64,000 nt of DNA from assembly GCF_026914265.1 (NCBI RefSeq), contig NC_069130.1, forward strand, positions 11,949,700-12,013,699. The letters are read 5' to 3'. Origin of the DNA: Mya arenaria (lineage: Eukaryota; Mollusca; Bivalvia; Myida; Myidae). This document shows positions 48,572-60,534 of the stretch, piece after piece (within the stretch, counting starts at the first letter, position 1; the number at the start of each line of letters is the position of its first letter). Under the pieces are notes generated by a model. It had not been told where the DNA came from. It did no database searches and saw only the letters and a list, made by a program, of their open reading frames with translations. A program made the position numbers and the translations under genes.

Positions 48572-48752
48572 AAATTTAACAATCAATTGAATCGATGTGA
48601 ACGGATCGGTTCCCCAAAGCTGAATGCCTTTACATTCATATTCGCACGAATTCCTCGTGCTTATCAATCGCCACCTGGCGGTTATTACATTATAAACAAG
48701 GGAAATTAATTTCCTTCTAATTCGTTTTACTCAAACGTAGGAAATTATATTT
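48572..48752. repeat. 181-bp direct repeat, right copy
   Basis: Partner of 43586-43766. It ends at the exact point where identity with the D-type intron starts (D position about 26006), so this repeat forms the right boundary of the inserted block. Confidence 0.8.
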
Positions 48753-49078
48753 TTCTGACATCGATGTTCATAACAAACGCGTGCTCAATGTCATTCTTTA
48801 ACAAGCGCTAATTGTGCTCCATTGTCACATCAAGCCGATGCCCGAGTGCATTCGCATTATGGTGTGAAAAAACTTCGAAATAAGAACTAATAAATAGGTG
48901 TGAAAAACCAAATCGGGACCGTAATATTTATTTCGTTATAGCGATTATTTCGTTATAGCGATTTCGGAAAGACCAAATAATTAGTTAAAGAAAGCAGGAG
49001 TAAAATCGGGACAGAAAAATAATTTCGAAATAGCGAAAATTTCGGATAAACGGTGTTCGGAATAGCGGTGTTCAACTG
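48753..49078. mobile_element. Right part of the pogo-like MITE in the intron of lectin G
   Basis: Nearly identical to 26008-26333 and ending in CGGTGTTCAACTG, then TA. The left 430 bp of the MITE are missing, replaced by the fossil block. Confidence 0.75.
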
Positions 49079-49246
49079 TAGTGTGTACTGGTCTTGTTGT
49101 AAGGGTTACGGGTTTGATTGTCATCAGTGATACTTTTTATATCCTCTCAAACATACACCGATACTGGTTTCTACCATGGTAGCAAAATCGAGAGCAATGT
49201 CTTTTTAGATAAACTAAACTAAACTGATATCTGTTTACCACACCAG

Positions 49247-50052
49247 TGTCGGGAGATGCTATTTACTGCGAAGGATCGACAGGTCACATCCGGTGTCCCG
49301 CTGGCCAGAAGATAGCAGTTTATAATGCTTATTACGGAAGGACACATAACGGAACAATCTGTCCCCATTCCCTCACCTCCAACCAGACATGCCGCGCAAC
49401 TGGCTCCCTCGACAAGATCCAGAGTGCTTGCCAGAATCAACAGGTACATTAGTTCAAACCGTATCGATTTTAACTCAGTGTGAACCGCATTTAGCAGTTA
49501 AGATTAGACGTATCGCTCTCAAGTGTACCATTTGAACGTAACTAAAGTGCGCGGTCTTGTAGTATACAAACTCCGGACCGCAATTCAACTGAGACAAATC
49601 ATTCTCTAATGCGCAGTCATATAATAACTAACTCGGTGAGGGGTTGTCATATTTACCACTTGAACACTCACACCTTCCGACGCATTTAGATTTCGATAAC
49701 ACTGAATTTTCAACAACAGAAGATCGAACTGAGTGACTGTATTCTGATCACATTATTTTAATGATGTCAAAAACAAACAGTACAGCTCGCAGTACATGAG
49801 TCTGCGTGACGTTGCACTTTCCTTTGTCATAGGATGAAAATCATAATTTAATTTAACTTCTTTTCTGGGTAAAACAAGGTTGACTTCTTGTGCATTCTTG
49901 TGATATATGTGTTGTACAATCTCTTTTCAAATATATCATTAAAATGTTTTTTATATCAACAGCAATGTTACTTGGCGGCAAACTATGTAGTGTACGGAGA
50001 TCCCTGCAGAGGAACGTTCAAATACATTGAAGTGAAGTTTGTTTGTCTGTAG
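49247..50052 (+). CDS. Lectin G: exons 2-3 of a SUEL-type lectin, exon 1 not found
   Basis: Exons are 49247-49443 and 49963-50052 (TAG); 95 codons. The domain is intact: eight cysteines, CEGSTGHIRCPAGQK, YYGRTHNGTICPH, NYVVYGDPC, GTFKYIE and a short CL end. Two sequons (NGT, NQT) set it apart from the B/C/E/F subtype. G keeps the conserved residues that D has changed (CEG, KIAVYN), so it looks closer to functional, but exon 1 and the promoter are missing upstream, where the DIRS-type block lies. A distant first exon left of 41140 is unlikely because gene F occupies it on the other strand. Confidence 0.74.
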
Positions 50053-50132
50053 GCATAAAACAGCCGGTCGATAAAATTTGTAAAACATGTGTTGTTTCAA
50101 TGAGTCATCACGATATAAATAATGCTTAAACT

Positions 50133-50170
50133 AATAAACCAATGAGAAATGTCACTTTGCATTCAATAAA
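50133..50170 (+). terminator. Poly(A) signals of lectin G
   Basis: AATAAA at 50133-50138 and 50165-50170, matching the pair downstream of D. Confidence 0.55.
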
Positions 50171-52900
50171 GAAGACAGACGACTTGCCACGAGATGTTAA
50201 AAATCAAGTGTTGATTACCTTCTTCATTTTATACATCAATGCACATGTGGAACAAAGTAGAATTCATTACAAGTGAAGTGTCTGGCAAAATTAAACCATA
50301 ATTTAAAGTTGCGTTTACTTCAGTTTATAACGAAACAGAAGGTCTTTGTCTACGTAGTTACTTTATTCTGAAGGCATATATTGATAAAAAAATCCAATTG
50401 AACACGAATTTAAGCATAACAAGCATGCGCTGATACGTGTTTTCTTATGGATGAGTTCTGATATTTCTATGTTTCCCTATTGGCTTAAAATTTAAAGCCT
50501 AATAGATTTTATATTTCTGTACGATATTTATCAAATGAATATGGAGATATTTTTTTCTAGATGATATTTTTTTTCAAATTGACAATAAAACATCATCATT
50601 TTTTATCATATTTAAGCTACATATCACAGCGCATATATGAAATCTATCTTCGAACAACGATGTTAATTTGGTTGAACATGTTCTGTATCTAGATCAAAAT
50701 AAATTAATCATACCAGTAAAACATACGTGTGTTCGCCTTGCCGTACTGTAAAAACAGATACAAACTGAAGTTTTTTCTATAAGCACTGTTAGTCGACCGA
50801 CAGTAGAGGTACACATTCAAATTAAGAGATGCACATATATGCAATATGGAGGGATATTTAGAGAGGACCATAAAGAGATGTTTTCTTACCCTTAATTGCA
50901 ATTGCAAATTTTGAAATGGGCAATAAAAGATGCTCTCTTGCTCCCAAATAAGATTTATCACAATTAATATAATAATATTAATATACCAAAAAGAATGAAT
51001 AAAGGTCGAAAACAATGGTTCTTATGAAGGAAACCGGGTTTAATTTAAAAGAAAGGTGCAGAAACACTGTATCTTTACCTTATAAGACGATAGTAGATCA
51101 CAGTTAATCTTTTAGCACTCACCAATCATTTAATATTTTTGCGATTTTAGCTATTAAATGCACGGTTACAATCTTTTTATCAGTAATTAATGTTTTCCAT
51201 AAATGCTTCATTAAGTAAGTAGTTAACAAAATTTGTGTTTGTTATACATGTGTATGTATTGATTTTGAATAAGATTGTCACTTTTCGTCTTGACATTTGG
51301 ATAAATGGAAGGTTAAACTCTGATTAAGTATCCGCGGGGCGAGATACCAAGTGACTTCTGAATAACACGGACATTTATATTTCCGTGATGCTACTTATTA
51401 ATAAAAGGTATATATGAAGTTTAATCTTAACGATTAAGTAGGAGAGGAGAGTTAGTATTGAGTAGATATCAAGTGCAATCTAACTAATTGATTAATAAGA
51501 AATGGGGCGATATTAAGTAGATATTAAGTTAAAAGATATTAATTTAGAATGAGCGTAACGATAGTCAGTAGATAATAAATGAAAGCTTATGAAGCCGCGG
51601 AGCGAGCGTAGTGATCGATTTTTTTCCTTACCAGTAATATTGTACTCGATATCTACTAACTGACTTTGAATGTTACTTACGTTTTTATTTGACGATACGT
51701 ATTCAACGCATAATCTTGAATTAGTGTGTAACCGTACCCAATTCAATTGAAAGGAATACTTCAAACGGTCGGCAAAATGAGCTTTTTTAATTATTTTAAT
51801 TGTTACCCCCCCCCCCTTGGTCTTTCGGTAAAATATATATAGATTGCTATGTCGCAAAACATATCGATGTATATATCCTCAAAACTTAAAACTTGTACAT
51901 TTTATAGATAGTGTTAGATAGTGTTCAAAAGACATTTCCCCCCCTTAAACAAACAGATGATATTTCATGAATTTAGTCGTAGTATCGAAATTGATTTTAA
52001 CCTTAATTGTTTTGGACAATCGCCTGTGAAAGATAAAGTTTTGTGTCCTTACAAAAATAGCTAACTGGAAAGCATAAATTAATGCACATTTGGCTGTTCT
52101 TCTTCAACGGGATAGTGCTACAATGGCGGGAAAGACAAACTGTTATACTGCAAATTGTGTTGTCCAAACTCCACCCTTGGATCAGTTAATACGCATGGCA
52201 ACAACTTTATTAACCAAAAATACTACCAAGTCCATTTTCAATGGTTGCGGTCACAATTCCGCATGGCATGCCCGCAGTCCCCTCGGTGGAGCAAAAAACA
52301 TCATTTCAAGTTGACCTGTCAACATGTAGCTGAACGACTCACAGCTCCTGCGCCATTACGTGTCTCGAAACGCGCAAGCCAACCCGATCAAAGCCTGCAG
52401 GGAAAGGAAGCACGGCCAACAAGGGATAAGAAGGGAGCTTACTGCTCTTAATAAAAAAAAAATCGTTTTAAAAAAAGCTTCCATAACTGCCATCTTTACT
52501 GATTCCTTGGTGTTCAACAGTCCTCTTCTCTTCTTATTGACTATCGTTCTGGTAAATATAGAACAGTTAATAAATTTTAATTAATTTAAGGCTGACTACA
52601 CATGGTAATTCTCATGCCGCTTAAAACACACCTTGTGTAGACACCTTAAATGGCCTTAACATTCAACTGGCTACACAGAGGATTAGTATGCCTCCTTACG
52701 CACAGTGTAAACCATATTTCTCGGAAATATTGAAATAAACACTTTGATTAAGTACATATAGAAACACGTACATGTACATCAATGACACTGCTGTTTTAAA
52801 TACTGGTGGTTAAACACAGTCGATTAACCGATCTCTTCAACGCTGATTTTCCTACGCGTACTCTAACGGAACGTATATCAACACCTGAGAAGGTATCTCT
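50171..52900. other. Downstream flank of lectin G
   Basis: No gene recognised. 50171-50995 matches the flank of D. 51270-51780 matches the distal flank of B (18760-19080), including the hairpin near 51367. 51950-52000 and 52225-52450 resemble the inner arm and loop of palindrome P2 (37345-37700). So G keeps a colinear but more diverged version of the flank seen after B and E. A C-run lies at about 51807. Confidence 0.55.
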
Positions 52901-53049
52901 GATCCTTTCGAGTGACCAACACCTTCGTGACCGATTATGTACTTCGACATGAAAAACATCATAAACTCGATAATCTCTTTGAACTTAGAACCTTGGTTTT
53001 ACTCGCCATTCAATTTTATCCGACACATTGTAGGTTAAATGCTCTGCTT

Positions 53050-53760
53050 TTCCGATTTCTTTTTTCGCTACATTTATATCGGGACATTTACTTCTGTCTT
53101 GTTTACTGGTAAGTCATCTTCCGTTTCTTTCAAAACGTTTGGTCCTATCCACAAAACATTTGCTACAGCCAGTGGAGCGACAGGTAATCCGCGTGATACA
53201 TATTCGGCGTGGTTTTCTTTTGTGGGAACGTATCTCCACTGGCTTAGACCTGTTGTTTAAAAAAATTCTTCAACTCTATTTGCAAAACACCTCTTGAAGA
53301 GTCTGCTTTAGTTTTTGTTTATAAAATACAGCACATTGCAACTATCCGACCAACATGTCACTGTTTTAATATCTATTTCAAGCGCTTTGGAGACCATTTG
53401 TAAGACCTTGAACAGTAGCATGCAGCTAAAGTCTTGGAACACTTGTGGATTCAATAGGAAACATATGGCGTTTTGCAGCAAAACTTCACACATATATCTT
53501 CGTTCTGATAGTCACGTATAGAGTGGACAACTGATCCATATGCTTGTAATCACGCATGTACAAATGTATGAACACTCGTGTGCCTCATTTTATTTTCACA
53601 TTTTTCACCTTTCAAACAATGTGGTATTTCAACTGCTTATAAGTCATTTAGTTTATTAAACCAGTTCAGAAATTTCTTGCGCACATGTTTTGTTACTTTT
53701 TCATCCACTAATCTTTTCCACTTAGCCATTTACCCTGCATAAGGTGCTAAAAATACTCTT
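53050..53760 (-). mobile_element. BEL/Pao LTR-retrotransposon fossil
   Basis: Antisense pieces show the BEL/Pao polymerase: an RNase H-like WSDS region (53308-53493), a downstream QWRYVPTKEN..YVSRGLP region with a following WIGP (about 53100-53250), and a possible preceding connection-region piece (about 53600-53730). No gag, LTR or integrase was recognised. It is broken in several places and looks old. Confidence 0.75.
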
Positions 53761-53764
53761 GCAA

Positions 53765-54449
53765 CAGTTTTAATTAAGAACATTTCTTTCTGACGAATTT
53801 GAAAGAGACTTGTAATTTGCTGTACTTCTTACAATGTTGGATTTAACTGTCGCAACTATAAAATCTTGTTTAGTTTCAAGAATTTACTGAAACAGAAATA
53901 TGGTATTTATACATTTATCCACTTTAAAAATGAACAACTATCGGATTGAAATATACACAAAATGAAAGTGAATGTTGTCGAGTGGCTGTAAATCGCGTTG
54001 CAAACTCTTACTTATTTTTCCATTGCATCTACTGTCTTAACGTTTTTCAAAATCATATGCATCTGCGTCCAATGCAGCATTAATGCACCATCAACTCTTT
54101 TTCATGTGTACAAATTTGTGTGCTTGCTAATATTTGCGTAAGAATATTTTCAAAAGGCTGCACGCAACAGTTCCATCATCTTAGCGTTTTTTATATTCAA
54201 AAGACCGGACCGGTCGTTACAACTGATATTGCCCTCTTCTCTTTATTAGCATTCATTTCTATCAGTAGACATAAAAGGGACGAAGTTAAAAACTTACGTA
54301 AATTATAATATTCCCTTTGACTGCCATACTTCCCATTTTATTGGTTTAACACTAGCTCAAGCCTCATGACAGTTTCTTGCTTATAATGATCCAGATCAAT
54401 AGCTTAAAGCAATATATAAAAACGGCAATAGCAGAGTCAAAAAAGCCAC
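53765..54449. other. No recognised gene
   Basis: AT-rich DNA between the BEL/Pao fossil and the LINE. It may hold more of the fossil, but I could not recognise domains. Confidence 0.35.
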
Positions 54450-54807
54450 AACTAATCGAGCAATTGAGTGACCTCCCCTAATGGATACATGCTTGTTTAC
54501 GTTGTCAAAATATTTTGAGGGTTTTTAAGTAATAATTTGACGTTAAATGTGTTTTTTGAAGTTATAAAATGGATATTTAATATACGAGGTAATTTTGTTC
54601 TTCATATCAGCTCCGAAAAGTGAAAAAAAATGCTTTTTTAGACGTTTGTAGAAACCATTAGATCGAAACGCTACAGCGACAATGTTAAAAACAACTACCA
54701 TTGATAAATTATTAATGTAGATAATGCAGTATGACGATTACCTAAGCATCGAATACCCACGTTAAAGAAATTCAAAACTATACTGCGGAAAAAAAGCATG
54801 CAACGAA

Positions 54808-55788
54808 ATGAATAAAAAAAGAAACAGAGAAAGTGACAGCAGCATTAGTGAATTTGACAACAGCACAAGCAGTGTAAACGAGCAGCAAACAGGAAAGCAA
54901 AAGAAAAAGAAAGGAAAGAAAGATGCAAATAAGACAGACAAAACAACAGACAAGATAGATGAAATGGGCGAAATAGAGGGAAAAGTAGAGACTCTTACCA
55001 TCATCGGCATACAAAAGGAGCTGAAAGACTTAAACGAAAAGCTCAACAAAGTTGTGCTTAAAAATGACCAGTCTATGAAAGAAATTATAAAAGAGATTGT
55101 AGACCAAGTGAAATATGAACTGAGCAAAACATTCCAAGAAAAAATTGACAGACTAGAGTCGAGGGTCTTTGAAACAGAAAAAGAGAACGACATTTTAAAA
55201 AAATCAATTACCGAGCAACAGAAAAGCTATGAAAATGCCTCAGATAATTCTAAACAAGTTGTCATCAACCTAGAAGACACTGTTATGATGCAGGGAGGTA
55301 AATTGAATGATATTGAGCAATACTCAAGAAGAAACAATGTTGTAATAACAGGCATAAGTGAAACACCAATGCAGAAGCCTGAAACACCAACTGAAACATT
55401 AAAACTAATTGTAAACACTCTAAACGATAAAATAAAAGGACTTAGTCTGTCAGAAACTGATATTGATATATGCCACCGGCTAGGGAAGCCTGGCGAAAAA
55501 CCAAGGGCAATCATTGTGAAATATATTTCACGAATGAAAAGAAACGAGCTGCTGAAAAGGCGAAAGGAGCTCAAAGGTACCCGCATATACATAAATGAGG
55601 ACCTTACAAAAATAAACAAGCTTGTATTCGGAATTATTCGACAAGACATACAAGAGCCAGAAAGAGTATGGGTATGGGAAGGAAAAATCTTTCACAAGGG
55701 AGTTGACCAAAAAATTCGACAAATACCACAGCGGGACTACAAACTATGGATAGGACCACAGCATTGTCGTAACATCATGACAGCGTAA
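54808..55788 (+). CDS. LINE ORF1: nucleic-acid-binding coiled-coil protein
   Basis: 326 residues. The N-terminus is Lys/Ser-rich (KQKKKKGKKD near residue 31). A heptad-like coiled coil spans about residues 50-150. Then comes an L1 ORF1-type RNA-binding domain with IEQYSRRNNVVITGI, DICHRLGKPGEKPRAIIVKY and RIYINEDLT (about residues 170-275). By analogy with L1 ORF1p it would form trimers that coat the element RNA. The frame is intact. The start chosen is the first ATG, which lies 349 bp after the 5' target duplication. Confidence 0.88.
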   Translation: MNKKRNRESDSSISEFDNSTSSVNEQQTGKQKKKKGKKDANKTDKTTDKIDEMGEIEGKVETLTIIGIQKELKDLNEKLNKVVLKNDQSMKEIIKEIVDQVKYELSKTFQEKIDRLESRVFETEKENDILKKSITEQQKSYENASDNSKQVVINLEDTVMMQGGKLNDIEQYSRRNNVVITGISETPMQKPETPTETLKLIVNTLNDKIKGLSLSETDIDICHRLGKPGEKPRAIIVKYISRMKRNELLKRRKELKGTRIYINEDLTKINKLVFGIIRQDIQEPERVWVWEGKIFHKGVDQKIRQIPQRDYKLWIGPQHCRNIMTA

Positions 55789-56785
55789 CGCTTTCTTTTG
55801 GGGGAACAGTATATCGTTACACACCTGTGACAGGTATAGCTCTTCACCACGTGGACCCAAACTAGCGGCTTATGACCGTGATAAAGGATTAGGCATTAAC
55901 AAAAACTAGTGAATTGAAATATAATTCATTTTATGAAGTATTAGTTTACTGCGCAATGTATTCGCACATGTATTGAATTTCAGAATACTCTTTGTTTTTG
56001 TTTTTGCTGATTTTTGTTTGTTTGTTTATTCACGAATATATAGATTTTCTATCCAAATTAGTTGTAGAACTAAGATATATATATAATATCATTATACTAC
56101 ATGAAAAGATATTCTTGAAAGCTTACATTAACCATTTGATATACTTCGTTAAAGGAGTTATCTAGAGTTTTAAAAATAAAATAAACCAATATATTTTATA
56201 CGCAAACAAAGGTCATTGATAAGACACATTCTGAGATGTTAGAATCTTTATTTTCCTTTTGTATGTTTCCTTATGATACTAACATGTATACATGTTTTTG
56301 TTTTTTTTGTTTTACGCGCTGTTTATTGTTGTATCTTTTGTTTGTTATCACTCGCTCTCAGTACTTACCCTTCACATAGTACATTACATGATATGTAGAT
56401 ACAATAACTTTAACATTGGTGTGAATGACTGATTGAATTATTTTCGTTCGCTTAAATGTCTAAATAATCAAATATAACTACAAAAACAAACAGTTACAGG
56501 GTATGAAGGTAAAAAAGGATATTAAACACGGTGGAATATTAATACATTTAATGGTAAATACTTAATTATAAAAGAGTAAAATAAGTACAGGAGATGTTTA
56601 TACACCAAAACCATACCTGGATAAACCCTTATTTCATCATATAAAACGATTATGGTAAACATGTTTAATTATTTGGAAGATCTAATGGTTACTACAATAT
56701 ACAATCATGGCTCTTTTCAATACATATAAAAACCAAATCACATTATGGTTAATCCGTACTATGACCATTCGAAAACTAATTTGCT
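55789..56785 (+). other. Long ORF1-ORF2 spacer of the LINE
   Basis: 997 bp of AT-rich, non-coding sequence. L1 spacers are usually far shorter. No domain, repeat or second element was seen inside, so it may belong to this family, or it may be an unnoticed insertion. Confidence 0.5.
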
Positions 56786-59700
56786 ATGGCAACACATATA
56801 GCATCACTTAATGTTCGAGGTTTAGGCAATACATCGAAAAGGAAACATATATTTGAATGGTTAAAAATGAATAACAATAATATATATATGCTTCAAGAAG
56901 TACACTGCAAAAAGTTTTTTAATCAAAAATGGAAACTAGAATGGGGAGGTGATTGTATATTTAGCGGAAACAAAAGTAATAGTGAAGGCGTCGCAATATT
57001 GTTCAATGGAAAACATAAATTGGAAATATTAAACGTAACTGAATTAATAGAAGGAAGAATCCTAATTGTTGACATCATCTTGAACGATTCTGAGATAACA
57101 TTAGTCAACGTATACGGTCCAAATAAGGATGACCCACAGTTCTTCAAACAATTAGAGAACCATATATTAAATAATGATGATAAATCGTACATTATTGGTG
57201 GCGATTTCAATACAGTCCTAAATGAAAATATTGATAAAAAAAATGGAAATACAGGTAAACATAAGAGAAATAGAGAAATCATTACTAACTTTATGAGCTC
57301 AGCAAATTTAATTGACGCCTGGCGCCTAAAGCATCCAAACAAATTACAATATACCTGGCACTCAAACAGTAAACCGCATATACATTGCAGACTTGACTAC
57401 TTTTTAATTTCCGAAAACTTGGTCAACTTACTAACAAAAGCGGACATAAAACCAAGCTACAGAACCGATCACTCACTTGTTCTTATAGGTTTGAATACAA
57501 TAAAGGTACAAAAAGGACCTGGCTATTTTAAACTAAATAATTCAATCTTAAAAGACGAACGATATAAAGAAAATATAAATAGATGTATTGAAGAAACTGT
57601 TCATTTTAATAAAGAATGCAATCCAAACGTACTATGGGAATTAATCAAAGGCTCAATTAGAAATGAAACAATCAAATATAGTACTTATCTAAAAAAAACA
57701 AAGAACCTTGAAAAAGCAAAGCTTCAAAACGATATAGAATACCTAGAATCAAAATTAAATACAAACAACACAGATGAACTTGACACAATAACAGAACAAA
57801 TTATAGCTAAAAAACAAATATTAGACGAATATTTACTTGCCCAAATCAACGGAAATATACTTAGGTCGAAAGCCATTCATGTAGAAAACAATGAAAAAAA
57901 TACAAAATATTTTGCAAATCTTGAAAAGAAACGCGCAGAAGGAAAATCTATATATAAACTTACAGTTAAAAATAAAATCATAACTGGAACAGAAAATATA
58001 CTTCGCGAAGAAGTGAACTTCTTCCGAAGACTTTACGCAGAGAATGGAAATATTAATATAGAACATATGAAGACCTTTTTAGAAAATCCAAATAGAAAAT
58101 TAACCGGAGAAGAAAAAGAGGCCAGCGAAGGTTTTTTAACATATCATGAATGCGAAACTGCTCTTAATGCAACAAAAGCCCTGGATCTGACGGAATAACA
58201 GCAGACTTCTATAAGATATTCTGGAATAGTATAAAAAAATACTTAATAAACTCGCTAAATTATTCTTTTACTAATGGACATTTAACAGCGCTTCAAAAAC
58301 AAGGTATAATAACACTCATACCAAAACCAAATAAAAACTTAGAAGAATTATCAAATTGGAGACCAATTACATTATTAAACGTAGACTATAAAATTGCAAC
58401 GAAAGCAATAAATAATCGAATAAAAAAAGTGTTACCGTTAATAATAAACCATGTTCAATCTGGGTTTGTGAAAGGTCGCTATATTGGAGAAAACGTTAGA
58501 TTGATTTTTGATGTCATTGAATATCTAGAAGATAAAAATAAACCTGGGCTCTTGTTCTTTGCTGACTTTGCGAAGGCCTTTGACAGCTTAAGCCACAAAT
58601 ACATCTACGAATGTCTAAAATCATTCAATTTTGGACCTGACATTTTGAATTGGACGAAGCTATTTTACAATGACATTCAAAGTTTGATAATTAATAATGG
58701 AACTCTTTCACAATCTTTTGGACTAAAGAAAGGCGTTCGACAGGGTTGCCCCTTGTCTGCGACATTGTTTATAATTTGTTTACAACCTCTTTCTAACTAT
58801 ATTGCAAACAATTCTCAAATTGAAGGGATTGAAATTAATGACAAAACTATTAAACAAACCTTTTTTGCAGACGACTCAACCTTCTTTAATAATGGTAGTA
58901 GACACTCTTTTGAAACTCTTGTTAAGACACTAGAAATGTTCTCTGATTGTTCAGGCCTAAACCTCAACACCAATAAATCTATAGTCCTTAGAGTGGGATC
59001 ATTGAAAAATACAAATACACACTTCTGCAATACTCAACACTTTATATGGACTTCTGACACCGCAAATACACTAGGCATGACTTTTACAAACAATAGGCAA
59101 CTAAATATACAAAAGAACATAGAAAACAAAGTGAAAGAATTCAGAATCTGCTTAAAACAGTGGCAGCACAGAAAGCTCACACTCATGGGAAAAGTTACGG
59201 TCGTTAAAACCTTTGCACTTCCGAAACTTATATACCCTTTTGCGGTTCTTCCTAATCCAAGTAAACAAACAATTGACGACATTAAAAAAGCAGTTTTTGA
59301 GTTTTTGTGGGACAATAAACCTGACAAGATTAAAAGAAATATAATATGTCAAAACTATGAATATGGAGGCCTAAAATTAACAGATATAGAACACTTCCTA
59401 GGCTCACTCAAATCTCTATGGATTAAACGATATCTAGACCCAAATAATAATGGGGATTGGAAAATATTTATGCACGAAAAACTAAAGAAATATGGATACG
59501 ATCTTATTTTTGAATCCAATCTAGACCAAAACGAAATTAAACACATTTCTCAAGAAAAAACCTTTTTGAACGACGTATTGAAGTCGTGGGTAAATATTAA
59601 AAGTAATCACGATGAAAAAAATAAAATTACTATAAGCAAAATGGTGATATGGAATAACAAATTACTAAAACAAAATGGTCGCACCTATTTTTATAAAGAA

Positions 59701-60534
59701 TGGTATCAGAAGGGTATTAAGCTATTTGAACACATTTACGATTATAGAGCAAAGACCTACTACAAGTTTAATGAACTTAGATTTCTGTATGACCTTAATG
59801 AACAAGATTTTCTGAAATATCTAACACTAGTTAATTCAATACCAGAATCATTAAAAACGAAACTTATGTCAGAAACGATTAACCAAATACCACAAGATAA
59901 ATTAACTGATAAATTACTAAAATCGAAACAGACTAATAAATTCCTTTATTCATTACAGCAAAGAGATATTTTAAAACCGTCGTCAGAAAGTAAATGGCGA
60001 ACATTATTTCCAAGTTTAGATGACGACAAAAAATGGCAGTCAATTTACAGGCAAACATATATTACTACAATAGACACGTGTCTGCGCAGTTTTCAGTATA
60101 AATTTTTACTAAGAATAATACCGACAAATAAATACCTTTATAAATGTAAAATAAAATCAACACCTCTATGTGACTTTTGTAGCATAGAAACAGAAACAAT
60201 AGAACACGTATTCTGGGACTGCCAGAAGATACAACCTTTATGGAAAGAACTTAACATCTATATAGCTTCGCAATCCATACATATTATGATAACAAAACAA
60301 GAAGCATGTGTAGGCATTCAGGGAAATGGAAAATACACAGTCATATGTAATTTCTTAATTGTGTTATTGAAATTTTATATCTTTTCTATGAAATATAAAA
60401 ACACTATACCGACTTTTAACTCATACAAACAGTATTTGACATTGAGAAAAAGAATTGAATCGCAAATCGCACTGTTGAACGATAAATATGATACCCACGA
60501 GAAGAAATGGAAAGTTTTAAACCTCGATCCTTAG
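56786..60534 (+). CDS. LINE ORF2: endonuclease-reverse transcriptase, one frameshift
   Basis: An apurinic-type endonuclease lies at the N-terminus (SLNVRGLGN, LQEVHC, NVYGPN, GGDFNTVL, RLDYFLIS, RTDHSLV). The reverse transcriptase has WRPITLLNVDYKI, FADFAKAFDSL, GVRQGCPLSATLF and the catalytic FADD. A C-terminal zinc-finger-like CDFC..H..C region lies near 60166-60215. The order and the CCHC end fit the L1/Tx1 group. The first frame stops at 58198 and the second is open from about 58177 to 60534. A one-base loss in the A-run at 58174-58177 would explain the shift, and it falls inside the SPGSDGI motif. So this copy cannot make full-length ORF2, while every catalytic motif is still present. 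Confidence 0.9.

Larger units (their letters stand above)
43349..48752 (-). mobile_element. DIRS-type (tyrosine-recombinase) retroelement fossil block
   Basis: Two antisense pieces carry DIRS-family polymerase hallmarks. One, at about 45000-45470, has an RNase H-like WIPRSQNERADFLSR motif. The other, at 47243-47539, has a VPPITMI..GVLIVPCWKSA-type C-terminal region. Both cover overlapping parts of the protein, so at least two copies are represented. The block is clearly broken and no integrase or recombinase was recognised. It is flanked by a 181-bp direct repeat (43586-43766 and 48572-48752, one mismatch seen) and filled with tandem arrays. It replaces about 0.8 kb present in the C-D segment, so it arrived after the segment duplication, although the coding pieces themselves look old. 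Confidence 0.65.

Noticed and set aside
54762-55193. Antisense Ser/Phe-rich frames opposite LINE ORF1 and ORF2
   Set aside because: Mirror of Lys/Asn/Glu-rich sense codons; the sense frames have clear domains.
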